A model generated the notes under the pieces. That model was not told where the DNA came from. It worked only from the letters and a program-made list of their open reading frames with translations, and did not search any database. From assembly GCF_017814945.1 (NCBI RefSeq), contig NZ_JAGIPX010000079.1, positions 1 to 33,683 on the forward strand: 33,683 bases of DNA, in the 5' to 3' direction. Source of the DNA: Paraburkholderia sp. LEh10. Lineage in GTDB: Bacteria; Pseudomonadota; Gammaproteobacteria; Burkholderiales; Burkholderiaceae. The position numbers and the translations under genes are program-made. The stretch's first letter is position 1; each line of letters begins with the position of its first letter. Positions 24,356 through 33,037 of this stretch are shown piece by piece.

Positions 24356-24385
24356 CCTCTAACCACCTTTAACCCGCTCTAACCA
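24356..24385 (+). repeat. three tandem 10-bp repeats before the Nudix gene
   Basis: CCTCTAACCA, CCTTTAACCC and GCTCTAACCA lie head to tail at 24356-24365, 24366-24375 and 24376-24385, ending just before the AAGGAG ribosome binding site. The core YTYTAACC repeats once per DNA helical turn. Confidence 0.65.
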
Positions 24386-24401
24386 GGAAAGGAGAAACCT
24401 G

Positions 24402-24890
24402 ATGCCGAGCCTTCCGCGATCGCGACGGGCCATGCTTATCGACTCTGTCTGGCGCCTCGTGCTTCGGCTCGGATTTCGGCTCGCTCGCGCCTGGTGGCAC
24501 CTCCGGCGGCCTAGCCATGAGGGCGCGCTGGTCGCAATTTACGTCGGCAAGGCACTGTTGCTGGTGAAGTCATCGTACCGGGCCGAATGGAGTTTTCCCG
24601 GCGGCAGTCTGCGGCCCGGTGAGGCGCCTCATGCAGCGGCGCTGCGCGAAATGGAGGAGGAGATTGGTCTCTCGTCGCACCCCATACACCCCGCAGGCAG
24701 CGTCTGCGGCATGTGGGACGGGCGGCGAGACCGAGTGCATTTCTTTGAACTGCACCTCGATTCGATACCCGAGCTGCGGCTCGATAATCGTGAGATTATC
24801 GCCGCGCATCTGGCGTCACCGGAGGAATTGCACGGTATCGCGCTGACCGGGGCGGTCGCTGCGTATCTCGGCAGAGATCTCTGCTATTAA
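24402..24890 (+). CDS. Nudix hydrolase
   Basis: This 162-aa protein has a perfect Nudix box (G-x5-E-x7-REUxEExGU) at Gly68-Leu90: GSLRPGEAPHAA followed by ALREMEEEIGL. It would hydrolyse a nucleoside diphosphate linked to another moiety with Mg2+ bound by Glu85/86. The N-terminal 35 residues are amphipathic and Arg/Trp-rich (LVLRLGFRLARAWWHLRR), possibly a membrane-associating helix. The substrate is not predictable. AAAGGAG lies well placed before the ATG. It appears monocistronic, preceded by three tandem 10-bp repeats. Confidence 0.9.
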   Translation: MPSLPRSRRAMLIDSVWRLVLRLGFRLARAWWHLRRPSHEGALVAIYVGKALLLVKSSYRAEWSFPGGSLRPGEAPHAAALREMEEEIGLSSHPIHPAGSVCGMWDGRRDRVHFFELHLDSIPELRLDNREIIAAHLASPEELHGIALTGAVAAYLGRDLCY

Positions 24891-25095
24891 TTGGCCCGAT
24901 TTTTTCGGAGATGGTGCAATCGGCAGTATAAGCAGGATTGCTTATGCATAGGCCGCGTGCGCCGCTTGACCGCCCCATGATCTCGCTCCACTTGATACCC
25001 GACGCCGCTGCGGCGACGCCCATGCCGGCATCCCGCGTCTGTGAGACTATCTGACATCCAGATCGCCCCCCAATATCGAAGATCGACCGTCAGCC

Positions 25096-26388
25096 ATGAG
25101 CCTGCTTCGCGGCCCCAATGACAGCAGCAGTACCAGGCCAGTCCCGCTACCACGGCGGCGCGGCCTCATTTTCCCCGCGTTTGCGTGGTCGGGCTTTTCC
25201 TCCGCATTTGCCTCCGTCATCGTCGGCAGTCACCTGCAAGCATCTCTAGGCACGATAGACGCGCTGTTTGCCGCAACCCTTGGCAACTGGATCCTCTTCA
25301 TCTATTCGGCGGCGATAAGTTTCGCGGCTGGCCGCTGGGGCTTGAGTTCGCAACTCGTGCTCGAAGGCGTCTTCGGCCGTTGGGGTGCCGTGATCCCGGG
25401 CGCGTTGCTGGGGGCGCTCGTCACAGGCTGGTTCGCCTTTCACGTTACGTTGACGGCAACGATCCTCGCCGCCGCCCTCCACCTTCAGGTCAATTCGACA
25501 TTCACGATCTGCGTCATTGGCGTTCTGTTCGCGCTACCGGTGATCGTCCGCATCAGCCACGGCTTCAACATGACTGCAATTGCGATCCCCACGATGATCC
25601 TGTTCGGCGCAATCGTCTTTGCGCATCAGCTCGTACCCCGCTGGGCTGGCCTGCTGGACGGTCCGATCGGCGGAGCATTGCCGTTCGGCACGGGCGTGTG
25701 CATTGCCTTCGGAACCTTCGTCGTGAGCGGTACGATGACAGGCGACATCGTGCGGTTTTGCCGAACCGGGAACGAAGCGGTACAGGCGACGGCATTCGGC
25801 TTCCTGCTGACGAACCTTCCGTTCCTCATTCTGGGCGTACTGGTCGCTGCGTCGGGCATCAGGGTGAACGACCTGTTCACTGCGGGCAATGCACTGTCGT
25901 GGCTGCTGCTGGTGCTCGTCATCGTTTCGAACTGGACCACCTGCGATGCTTGCCTGACCAACGCCGGAGTGACGTTCAACAGTGCGTTTCCAACACTGCC
26001 GTGGATAGGCGTCGCGAGCGCCGCGACGCTTCTCGGCATTTTTCTCGCCATCACCAGCAGCGTCGGCGATGTGTCAAGCTGGACGCTGCTACTCACGGCC
26101 ATTGCATCGCCGATCGGCGGTGTGATCGTCGCGGACTATTACGTCGTGCGAGTGCGGGTTGGGTTTTCGCGCAGCCGGGTAGCACCGATGAATCTGGCCG
26201 CGTTATTCGCAACAGTTGCCGGCATGCTCGTGGCGCTGTTCTGCCAGCGGTTGATTCCGGGGGCGATCACGCCGCTGATTAGCGCGCCCGCGGCGGGTTG
26301 CCTCTATCTCGTTCTCTGCGGTATCGCTTCGCATCGTCTGGGCGCAGACCTTGGCGGCCAGTCTGCCGGGGCGGAAGCCCTCGACTGA
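25096..26388 (+). CDS. NCS1-family (cytosine permease-like) transporter
   Basis: This is a 430-aa membrane protein with about 12 segments, of the nucleobase:cation symporter-1 family (CodB-like). Signatures include FAWSGFSSAFASVIVGS near the N-terminus, GRWGLSSQLVLEGVFGRWG, and FGTFVVSGTMTGDIVRFCR, which matches the family region around segment 6. NCS1 proteins import cytosine, purines, allantoin, hydantoins or thiamine-like compounds. The gene ends 5 bp before the hybrid histidine kinase start, so the pair is very likely cotranscribed. The substrate could be linked to the amidase at 29692-31152. The ribosome binding site is weak. Confidence 0.88.
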   Translation: MSLLRGPNDSSSTRPVPLPRRRGLIFPAFAWSGFSSAFASVIVGSHLQASLGTIDALFAATLGNWILFIYSAAISFAAGRWGLSSQLVLEGVFGRWGAVIPGALLGALVTGWFAFHVTLTATILAAALHLQVNSTFTICVIGVLFALPVIVRISHGFNMTAIAIPTMILFGAIVFAHQLVPRWAGLLDGPIGGALPFGTGVCIAFGTFVVSGTMTGDIVRFCRTGNEAVQATAFGFLLTNLPFLILGVLVAASGIRVNDLFTAGNALSWLLLVLVIVSNWTTCDACLTNAGVTFNSAFPTLPWIGVASAATLLGIFLAITSSVGDVSSWTLLLTAIASPIGGVIVADYYVVRVRVGFSRSRVAPMNLAALFATVAGMLVALFCQRLIPGAITPLISAPAAGCLYLVLCGIASHRLGADLGGQSAGAEALD

Positions 26389-26393
26389 CACGT

Positions 26394-28811
26394 ATGTTCG
26401 GCACCCGAAACAGAACGGTCACCCTGCGTCCCCCAGCCGAGGCGAGAACCGCCATTGTGGTGATCGTGCTGATCTCGTCGCTCGCATTTCTGCTCTTTCA
26501 GGCACGCAAGGATGCGATCGGCAACCTCCTGCTACATCAGGCGCGTCTCGCTGTCCAGCTTGCTTCTGCCGAGGCCCGCTTCGATACGTCAGACGGCGTG
26601 ACGCTCATCGACGACGGCGATGGCCGTTCGAGCAACCTGCTCGCGGGCATCGCCGCATGGCCCGGGCAAAAGACGATCGCAATTCCGCTTGCGTCCGGCT
26701 GCGCGGGAAGTCCCGTCTGCGATGGTCTGGCAGACGCGCAGAACGAGGACACGCAAGGCCGGTTCATCATCCGCAAAGGCGCGCTATTTGCGTCGCTTCG
26801 CGGCAGCAAGGTCGCTGTGATGACCTGGGCGCCGCTCTCCGCGTTGGCGGCGGGCCTATTCGGCCGTATTGCAATGGACATTGCCGGCGTGTTCTTCCTT
26901 GGGTGTCTGCTCCTGCTCGTGCGCGAGAGCCGCCTGAGCGACTACTCAGTACACCGTTTGCTGGACGCATCGCCCATTCCGCTTTTGCTGATCGATGCGC
27001 AAGGCCGGATCGAATTCGCGAACCGCCAGGCGCTCGATCTCTTTCTCGACGTTCCGCTGCGTTCGCCCGGCAGTCTGCAGGAAGCACTGCGGCGGGAGGC
27101 GCAACTGTTCAGGTGGCTGATATCTGAACGGGACACGGGCGGCGCAATCAAGACCAGCGAGTTCGAAACGGGCGGCGCCACGAGCCCAGTGCGTCATCTG
27201 CTGGTATCGCGACAGTCGCTGATGGTTCGCTCGAAGCGGATGATCATCGCGAGTGTGGCGGACATCACTGTGCGGCACGAAGCCGAGAGCGCGCTCGTCA
27301 AGGCCAAGAACGCGGCCGAGGCGCTCGAGCGGATGAAGTCCGAGTCGCTCGCAATGATGAGCCACGAACTGCGCACGCCCGTCAACGGGGTACTGGGACT
27401 TGCGCAACTGCTCGTTCAATATGAACTACCCGAAGGCGCTGCGCAGATCGTGCGCAGAATGATTCAGGCGGGTAAGACGCTCGCCGTGATCATCAATGAC
27501 ATCGTCGATCTGGCCTTGCTCGAAGTCCGGCACGTCCGGCTCGAACGCCGACGCTTCGATTTGCGTGAAGTGATCACGGGCGCCGCCACGCTGGCGAGCG
27601 CGGCCGCCGCGGAGAAGGGGTTGATGGTTCGCGTAAGCACACTCGCCCCGTTGCCTCCGGCCGTGTTCGGCGACCCTGCGCGCTTGCAGCAGATCATCAT
27701 CAATCTCGTCAGCAACGGCATCAAGTTCACCGAGTCAGGCCACATCGAGGTCAAAACGGATGCCGCGGCGCGCGGGGACGATTCGATCGAAGTTGTCATC
27801 GACGTGACCGATACGGGAATCGGCATTGCACCCGACGTCATCCCGCGACTTTTTCGGCCATTCTCGCAGGCGGAAACGGGACACGAGAAGCGCTTCGAAG
27901 GAACCGGGCTGGGCCTTGCGATCAGCAAGGGCTTCGCTGAAGCGATGGGCGGCTCGATTTCAGTGCGCAGCACGATCGGACACGGTTCGACCTTTTCGGT
28001 GCGATTGCCGTTCGAACTGGCGCAGCGTGAGGAAAGCGTGCCGAAGGCGTCGCCCGCGTCGCGGGTGTTGGTTGTCGACGACGTGGCGCTTAATCGCGAT
28101 GTCGTGAGCGAGTTGCTACGTGTCGAGGGATGCGATGTGACATCCGCCGGCTCAGGGCAAGAAGCGTTGGAGATCCTCAAGACGCGGCGTTTCGATCTGA
28201 TACTGATGGATATCCGCATGCCCGTGATGGACGGACTCGCCACCACCGCTGCGATCCGGTCGAGCCGCGAGCCAAACCGGCATACAGGCCCGATTCTTGG
28301 GCTCACTGCGAATCCACTGCCGACCGACCGGCCACTTTACTTATTGCGCGGCATCGATGGGATCATTGAGAAGCCGGTCGAGGTGGAAAGGCTGCGCTCG
28401 GCGTTGAAGCAGGCCGCGCCGCCAGCGCAAAAAGCTGCAGTCGAAGAACCGCAGCGAATCGAACGGTTGCGCCAGAAGCTGGGACAGCATCGAACCCTGC
28501 GCATCGTTGCGGCGTTCGAGCAAACGGCCATCGATGCACTTGAAGGAATCGCGACTGGTTGCGCTCGGACGGGCCTCGACGCCGTCGCGGAAAACGCGCA
28601 TCGTCTCGCGGGTGCCGCATCCAACGTCGGGTTCGAGCAATTGGCCGATGCCGCTGCCAACCTCGAGCAGATTGCACGGACAGGCACTGCGACCGAGGTC
28701 TCAGATGCAGCCTTGACCGTCGTAACGATCTATCGGGACGTGGAGCGTTACGTGCGCGTCTTGTTGTCGTCGGCGGCTGCCGGCCCAGAGAACAGATACC
28801 CGGTGCCGTGA
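26394..28811 (+). CDS. hybrid sensor histidine kinase (PAS-HisKA-HATPase-REC-HPt)
   Basis: This is an 805-aa membrane kinase. Membrane segments at about 19-36 and 158-176 enclose a periplasmic domain of about 120 residues with a possible disulfide pair (Cys103, Cys109). A PAS-like domain (about 185-295) is followed by HisKA with His324 in MMSHELRTPVNG. The ATPase domain has Asn437 (INLVSNGIKF), DTGIGIAP and GTGLGLAISKG. The receiver domain (about 556-672) has Asp606 in LILMDIRMPVMDG. A C-terminal HPt-type segment has His736 (ENAHRLAGAASNVGF). It sits 5 bp after an NCS1 permease and likely depends on translational coupling, as no strong ribosome binding site is seen. The 3' end overlaps the convergent response regulator gene by 64 bp. 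Confidence 0.93.
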   Translation: MFGTRNRTVTLRPPAEARTAIVVIVLISSLAFLLFQARKDAIGNLLLHQARLAVQLASAEARFDTSDGVTLIDDGDGRSSNLLAGIAAWPGQKTIAIPLASGCAGSPVCDGLADAQNEDTQGRFIIRKGALFASLRGSKVAVMTWAPLSALAAGLFGRIAMDIAGVFFLGCLLLLVRESRLSDYSVHRLLDASPIPLLLIDAQGRIEFANRQALDLFLDVPLRSPGSLQEALRREAQLFRWLISERDTGGAIKTSEFETGGATSPVRHLLVSRQSLMVRSKRMIIASVADITVRHEAESALVKAKNAAEALERMKSESLAMMSHELRTPVNGVLGLAQLLVQYELPEGAAQIVRRMIQAGKTLAVIINDIVDLALLEVRHVRLERRRFDLREVITGAATLASAAAAEKGLMVRVSTLAPLPPAVFGDPARLQQIIINLVSNGIKFTESGHIEVKTDAAARGDDSIEVVIDVTDTGIGIAPDVIPRLFRPFSQAETGHEKRFEGTGLGLAISKGFAEAMGGSISVRSTIGHGSTFSVRLPFELAQREESVPKASPASRVLVVDDVALNRDVVSELLRVEGCDVTSAGSGQEALEILKTRRFDLILMDIRMPVMDGLATTAAIRSSREPNRHTGPILGLTANPLPTDRPLYLLRGIDGIIEKPVEVERLRSALKQAAPPAQKAAVEEPQRIERLRQKLGQHRTLRIVAAFEQTAIDALEGIATGCARTGLDAVAENAHRLAGAASNVGFEQLADAAANLEQIARTGTATEVSDAALTVVTIYRDVERYVRVLLSSAAAGPENRYPVP

Positions 28812-29485
28812 ACGGTTTTGATCAGGTGCGGGTTGTCGGGATCAGCCTCGATCTTGCGGCGCAAACGACGCACGAGCGTGTCGATCGTCCGATCCATTGA
28901 CTCAAAGCGCCGCCGCTTGATCGCCGAGATCAACCGCTCGCGCGACATCACCTGGCCAGCGTTCCTGACAAATACCACCAGAAGATCGAATTCCGCGGTC
29001 GTGAGGGGCACATTTGCGCCCGTCCAATCGGACAGGCTGCGGCCGCGCGTGTCGAGCTGAAACTGGCCGAACGACAGCGTCGAGGGCGCAGTGACGCTGT
29101 GGCTGTGCTTCACGCGCCGCAGCAGGTTACGCACGCGCGGCAGCAGCTCACGTTCATCGATGGGTTTCGCAATGTAGTCGTCTGCGCCATATTCGAGGCC
29201 GAGAATGCGATCGACCTTGTCGTTGCGGCCCGTGATCAGAATGATGCCCATCTCGGACTTTTCGCGTAGGTCACGTGTCAACGTTAGTCCGTCGCGTCCC
29301 GGCAGCCGGATATCCAGCAAAACGAGATCGACGGGCCGCACGCGCATGACGCGATCCAGTTCGTCTGCATCGGCCGCGCAGCAGATTTCGTAGCCTTCCG
29401 CCTCCAGAAAACCTTCGAGCGTTTCGCGGATCGACGGATCGTCGTCGACCACGGCAATGCGCTGGTCAGTCCGGCTCTGCTGCAT
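28748..29485 (-). CDS. OmpR-family response regulator
   Basis: This 245-aa regulator has an N-terminal receiver domain with acidic Asp14-16 (VVDDDPS), phospho-acceptor Asp58 (LVLLDIRLPGRDG) and Lys107 (YIAKPID). A C-terminal winged-helix domain follows (about 150-235; LTTAEFDLLVVFVRNAGQVM, RTIDTLVRRLRRKIEADP, IKTVHGTGYLFSG). The ATG at 29485 follows a GAGGAA site; a longer frame up to 29623 has no site. It is the likely partner of the kinase encoded convergently at 26394-28811 and a likely regulator of the divergent amidase-permease operon. Confidence 0.94.
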   Translation of the reverse strand: MQQSRTDQRIAVVDDDPSIRETLEGFLEAEGYEICCAADADELDRVMRVRPVDLVLLDIRLPGRDGLTLTRDLREKSEMGIILITGRNDKVDRILGLEYGADDYIAKPIDERELLPRVRNLLRRVKHSHSVTAPSTLSFGQFQLDTRGRSLSDWTGANVPLTTAEFDLLVVFVRNAGQVMSRERLISAIKRRRFESMDRTIDTLVRRLRRKIEADPDNPHLIKTVHGTGYLFSGPAAADDNKTRT

Positions 29486-29585
29486 CGATTCCTCGCAATT
29501 TATTCGCTCGCCTGTCCGCGCGCGCCGCTGTTCATTCGCGCTGCGACCGCCCGCTCCGCCTTTGCCTGTGGCGCTTTCGCGCGCC

Positions 29586-29647
29586 TGTTCACAAATTTTA
29601 ACAAACCGCCATAACCTGTTCAATTGACAGTGCAGACTCGTTCACAA
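29586..29647 (+). promoter_or_regulatory. TGTTCA motif cluster and -35 before the amidase operon
   Basis: TGTTCACAA (29586-29594), TGTTCAATTGACAG (29617-29630, near-palindromic CTGT/ACAG ends) and GTTCACAA (29640-29647) share a GTTCA core. A consensus -35 TTGACA lies at 29624-29629, but no good -10 follows at 17 bp. This suggests an activator-dependent promoter, plausibly bound by the adjacent OmpR-type regulator. Confidence 0.5.
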
Positions 29648-29691
29648 CATCGCCCGATAGTGAGCACACCCACATCAGTCAGGAGACAAGC

Positions 29692-31152
29692 ATGGACATC
29701 ACGCAACAAATTTGTGGCATGGACGCCGGCGGCCTCGCGAAGGCCATTCGCAGCAAGGAGCTTTCGCCTGTCGAAGTGGTCGAGGCTCACCTCGCGCGGA
29801 TGGAAGCCGTCGAGCCGTCGATCCACGCGTTCTGCACGATTACGTCGCAAGCGGCGCGTGAGCAGGCGCGCAAAGTGGAAGCGCGCATCCTGCGTGGCGA
29901 TGACGTCGGTGCGTTGGCGGGTGTGCCCGTCGGCATCAAGGATCTGGTTTGCACGGCGGGCATCAGGACCGCTTCAGGCTCGCCTGCATACAAGGACTTC
30001 GTGCCTGACGAAGACGACGTCGTGGTCGAGCGTCTCAAACAGGCCGACGCAATCATCGTCGGCAAGACCAACGTGCCGGAATTCGGATACAGCGGCGTCG
30101 GCCACAACCCGGTTTTCGAAACCACCCGGAACCCGTGGAATCTGAACATGACGCCGGGCGGCTCCAGCGCGGGTTCGGGCGCGGCGGTGGCAAGCGGCGA
30201 GGTTCCCTTTGCCATTGGCAGCGATGGCGGCGGATCGATTCGCATCCCTGCGGCGCACTCGGGAATTTACGGCATCAAGCCGTCGATGGGGCGCGTGCCG
30301 CTTTATCCTGGCTGCCGCGATGAACGCTATCCGGGCGTGTCGAGCTGGGAGAGCCTCGAGCATATTGGTCCGATGAGCCGGACAGTGGCAGACAGCGCGT
30401 TGATGCTGTCGGTGATCGCAGGCCCCGATCCGCGCGACCGCCATTCGCTGCCGGCCGCCGGTTTCGACTGGCTCAACGCGCTCGACGGCGACCTCAAGGG
30501 GCTGCGTGTTGCGTACAGCCCCGACTGGGGCTATGCCGCCGTCGATCCGCAGGTGCGTCGCGTCGTCGATGACGCGGTGCGTGTCTTTGAACGCGATCTG
30601 GGTTGCAGCGTCGAGATCGCGCATCCCGGCTGGAGCGATCCGTTCGACGCGTTCTGGGCCATCGTCGCGATGGATACCGACCTCAAGGGCATGCGCGAGA
30701 TGGTGGCGCAGTGGGGCAAGGACATGTCGCCGCATCTCGTCGCGTTTCTGAATCATCCGTGGACCGCGGAGGACTTCACCAACGCGATGATGACCCGCAA
30801 GAGCGTGGTCAACAAGATGTGGCGCTTCATGTCGAACTACGATCTGCTGCTCACGCCGACGCTGACGGTTCCGCCTTTCCCGGTTCATTGCCAGGGACCC
30901 GAGAAAACCGACGGACGCATGGTTGCGCCGACACAGTGGCTCTCGTTCACCTATCCGATCAATCTGACGGGTCAACCGGCCGCCTCGGTGCCCGCTGGCT
31001 TCACGAGCGACGGATTGCCGATCGGCCTGCAGATCGTCGGGCGCCATCTCGACGATCCGCTCGTGCTGCGCGCGTCGGCGGCCTTCGAGCGGGCGCGCCC
31101 GTGGCGCAACACGTTGCCGCCGCTGCTCAAGCAACTCGGCCTCGTGCAGTAG
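29692..31152 (+). CDS. amidase-signature family hydrolase
   Basis: This is a 486-aa amidase with the Ser-cisSer-Lys triad visible: Lys83 (VPVGIKDLV), cis-Ser158/159 in the glycine-rich TPGGSSAGSGAAVASG, and nucleophile Ser182 in SDGGGSIRIPA. Amidases of this family cleave amides, carbamoyl groups or half-amides and release ammonia or an amine. Length is normal and there is no signal peptide, so it acts in the cytoplasm. An AGGAG site precedes the ATG. The next gene, an NCS1 permease 43 bp downstream, probably imports the substrate. A GatA role is unlikely because no gatB/gatC is near. The natural substrate is unknown. Confidence 0.93.
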   Translation: MDITQQICGMDAGGLAKAIRSKELSPVEVVEAHLARMEAVEPSIHAFCTITSQAAREQARKVEARILRGDDVGALAGVPVGIKDLVCTAGIRTASGSPAYKDFVPDEDDVVVERLKQADAIIVGKTNVPEFGYSGVGHNPVFETTRNPWNLNMTPGGSSAGSGAAVASGEVPFAIGSDGGGSIRIPAAHSGIYGIKPSMGRVPLYPGCRDERYPGVSSWESLEHIGPMSRTVADSALMLSVIAGPDPRDRHSLPAAGFDWLNALDGDLKGLRVAYSPDWGYAAVDPQVRRVVDDAVRVFERDLGCSVEIAHPGWSDPFDAFWAIVAMDTDLKGMREMVAQWGKDMSPHLVAFLNHPWTAEDFTNAMMTRKSVVNKMWRFMSNYDLLLTPTLTVPPFPVHCQGPEKTDGRMVAPTQWLSFTYPINLTGQPAASVPAGFTSDGLPIGLQIVGRHLDDPLVLRASAAFERARPWRNTLPPLLKQLGLVQ

Positions 31153-31195
31153 GCCGCCTAGCCCACCCGTCCAGCAAGCGAACCCAGGGAACATC

Positions 31196-32500
31196 ATGAC
31201 CACTTCGACCGAACAGCATGGGCTCGACGAAGAGTTCGAGCACAAACCCGTCCCACTCTCGCATCGTCACCGGCTGTCTTCCGTGGCGGCCGTGTGGTTC
31301 GGCTTTCCGATGATCATTACGAATGCGGTATTTGGCGGAATCATCGCCTACAACCTCGGCTTCTCGCGGGCACTGCTCGCGATCCTGATGGGCAATGCGA
31401 TTCTGCTCACGTACGTCGGCACGCTGAGCTTCATCGCCGGCAGCACCGGCCGCAATTTTGCGCTCCAGGCCGAACGCACGTTTGGCCGAAAGGGCTATGC
31501 GATCACATCCGGCTTTCTCGCGAGCGTCGTCGTCGGCTGGTACGCCTTTCAGACGGGCCTCACGGGCACGACGGTCCATGCGTCTTTCGGCTGGAACGAA
31601 ACTGCCACTATCGTCGCAGCCACCCTGCTCTATACCGCCGTGACGTTCATCGGCATTCGCGCGCTTTCGATCGTCGGGATGATCGCCGCGCCGCTCTATG
31701 TGGTGCTCGGACTTGTAGCGCTCTACCTGATCGGATCGGAGCATGCGCTAACAGCCGTGCCGGCTTACGGGGGGCTTGGCGTGAACAGCCTGATGTCCTT
31801 CGGCGGCGCGGTCACGCTGGTGGTCGCGACGTTTGCGGACTCCGGCACGATGACGGCGGATTTCACTCGCTGGTCAAAGGACGGCAAGAGCGCCGTCTAC
31901 GCGACACTCACCGCGTTTCCGTTTGCGAACATGATTGCCCAGCTTTTCGGCATCGTGATCGTCTGCGCGGGGGCCGCTGCAGCGCCGGCGACGCAGGGTG
32001 GCGACTTCATGTCGGTGCTGACCAGTCACGGCGGCATGCTGTCGGCCATTGCGCTGATTTTCGTCTTCGTGAACCTCGGGTCGGTGTGCACGCATTGCCT
32101 GTACAACGGTGCTGTGGGCTGGGGACGTATCGCGGGCAAGAAGATGCGAACCATGACGGTCCTGCTCGGCGTGCTTGGCGGATTGCTGGCTGCGGCTGGC
32201 GTGTGGAGCCTGTTCCTGAACTGGCTGAACCTGCTCGGCGTGCTGGTGCCGCCGATCGGCGCGGTGATTATCGTCGATCAGATCTTTGTCCGGCACTACT
32301 CGTACGACGATGACGTACCGAACTTCCGAGGCAGCGCATTCGCGGCGTGGGCATTCGGCGCCATCTCCGCGTTGCTCGTGCATGCGATGGCACCGTGGTT
32401 TTCCGAAGCAGTCGCCGGAATGCTCGTGGGCGCGATAGCGTATTACGCGTTATCGCAAGGAGTGAAGCGTGAGCTACGTCAGCGTAACGGGTTGCTCTAA
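31196..32500 (+). CDS. NCS1-family (cytosine permease-like) transporter, second copy
   Basis: This is a 434-aa nucleobase:cation symporter-1 protein with about 12 membrane segments. Family signatures include VAAVWFGFPMIITNAVFGG near the N-terminus, STGRNFALQAERTFGRKGYA, and FADSGTMTADFTRWSKDGKS, equivalent to SGTMTGDIVRFCRTG in the permease at 25096-26388. It is only a distant paralogue of that protein, so the two are not a recent duplication. AGGGA precedes the ATG. It is cotranscribed with the upstream amidase and should import that enzyme's substrate, which I infer to be a small amide- or ureide-type nitrogen compound. Confidence 0.9.
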   Translation: MTTSTEQHGLDEEFEHKPVPLSHRHRLSSVAAVWFGFPMIITNAVFGGIIAYNLGFSRALLAILMGNAILLTYVGTLSFIAGSTGRNFALQAERTFGRKGYAITSGFLASVVVGWYAFQTGLTGTTVHASFGWNETATIVAATLLYTAVTFIGIRALSIVGMIAAPLYVVLGLVALYLIGSEHALTAVPAYGGLGVNSLMSFGGAVTLVVATFADSGTMTADFTRWSKDGKSAVYATLTAFPFANMIAQLFGIVIVCAGAAAAPATQGGDFMSVLTSHGGMLSAIALIFVFVNLGSVCTHCLYNGAVGWGRIAGKKMRTMTVLLGVLGGLLAAAGVWSLFLNWLNLLGVLVPPIGAVIIVDQIFVRHYSYDDDVPNFRGSAFAAWAFGAISALLVHAMAPWFSEAVAGMLVGAIAYYALSQGVKRELRQRNGLL

Positions 32501-32554
32501 CGGACGGGGTGCCGTTTGACGGGTCGACAGACGGCGGCGCGGGCCGGGTCCACG

Positions 32555-32860
32555 TCAGCGTTTCGGGGAATCGTCGTCGGGCGGGTCCTTGTGGACGATC
32601 TCCACGTCGACGGTCCGGCCGTCGTCGCCGAATGCGCGCGCCTGCCTGCGCAGCGCGCGCGTCTTCCACCAGAGATAGCCGACGACGAGCGTACACACGG
32701 CAAACAGCACGGTGAGCAGCACTACTGACAGCATCGCGGCCGCCACCAGTACGATCGCGCTGAGGGCGACGGCCAGCAATCGGCCGATCCATCCGGCGCC
32801 GCCGGTCCGGGTCCCTTTTTCGTATGCCACACGCCGTGGCGGCAGTTTGTCGTTCTGCAT
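32555..32860 (-). CDS. small membrane protein, unknown function
   Basis: This 101-aa protein has a basic N-terminal segment (MQNDKLPPRRVAYEKGTR), a long hydrophobic region at about 30-65 that could form two membrane helices, then a charged cytoplasmic-type tail (WWKTRALRRQARAFGDDGR, ending DPPDDDSPKR). The ATG at 32860 was preferred to one at 32899 because it begins the balanced coding composition. It converges with the NCS1 permease gene, 54 bp apart. I do not recognise a named family. Confidence 0.65.
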   Translation of the reverse strand: MQNDKLPPRRVAYEKGTRTGGAGWIGRLLAVALSAIVLVAAAMLSVVLLTVLFAVCTLVVGYLWWKTRALRRQARAFGDDGRTVDVEIVHKDPPDDDSPKR

Positions 32861-32987
32861 CTCTAGTCTGGTTCTCGGGAAGAGGGGTTGGGCTGTCACT
32901 TAATCCTTTTTCCGGTCCTGCTCAGATATTGCCCGGTCTCGGGAGTGTAATACCGGAACAGGCTGTATTACCGCAGAATGAACGAAG

Positions 32988-33013
32988 AGCCGCTTATAAA
33001 GCGGCTGCTTTTT
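32988..33013. terminator. intrinsic terminator-like hairpin with T tract
   Basis: AGCCGCTT-ATA-AAGCGGCT followed by GCTTTTT on the plus strand is a textbook intrinsic terminator. No intact plus-strand gene ends nearby; on the minus strand the stem lies 31 bp after the stop of the broken gene at 33038-33326 but lacks a T tail there. A second stem, GTAATAC/GTATTAC, lies at 32947-32971. Confidence 0.6.
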
Positions 33014-33037
33014 AACTACGCCGGCCTTGATCGAGAA

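Noticed and set aside
24356..24385. Possible CRISPR or telomere-like array
   Set aside because: There are only three contiguous 10-bp units without spacers, located in a leader region.
29692..31152. GatA subunit of the tRNA amidotransferase
   Set aside because: There are no gatB or gatC genes nearby, and the gene is in an operon with an NCS1 permease under a two-component system, which favours a catabolic amidase.
29974..31245. A 423-codon minus-strand frame opposite the amidase
   Set aside because: The amidase triad and conserved blocks are on the plus strand; the minus frame has no ribosome binding site or domain.
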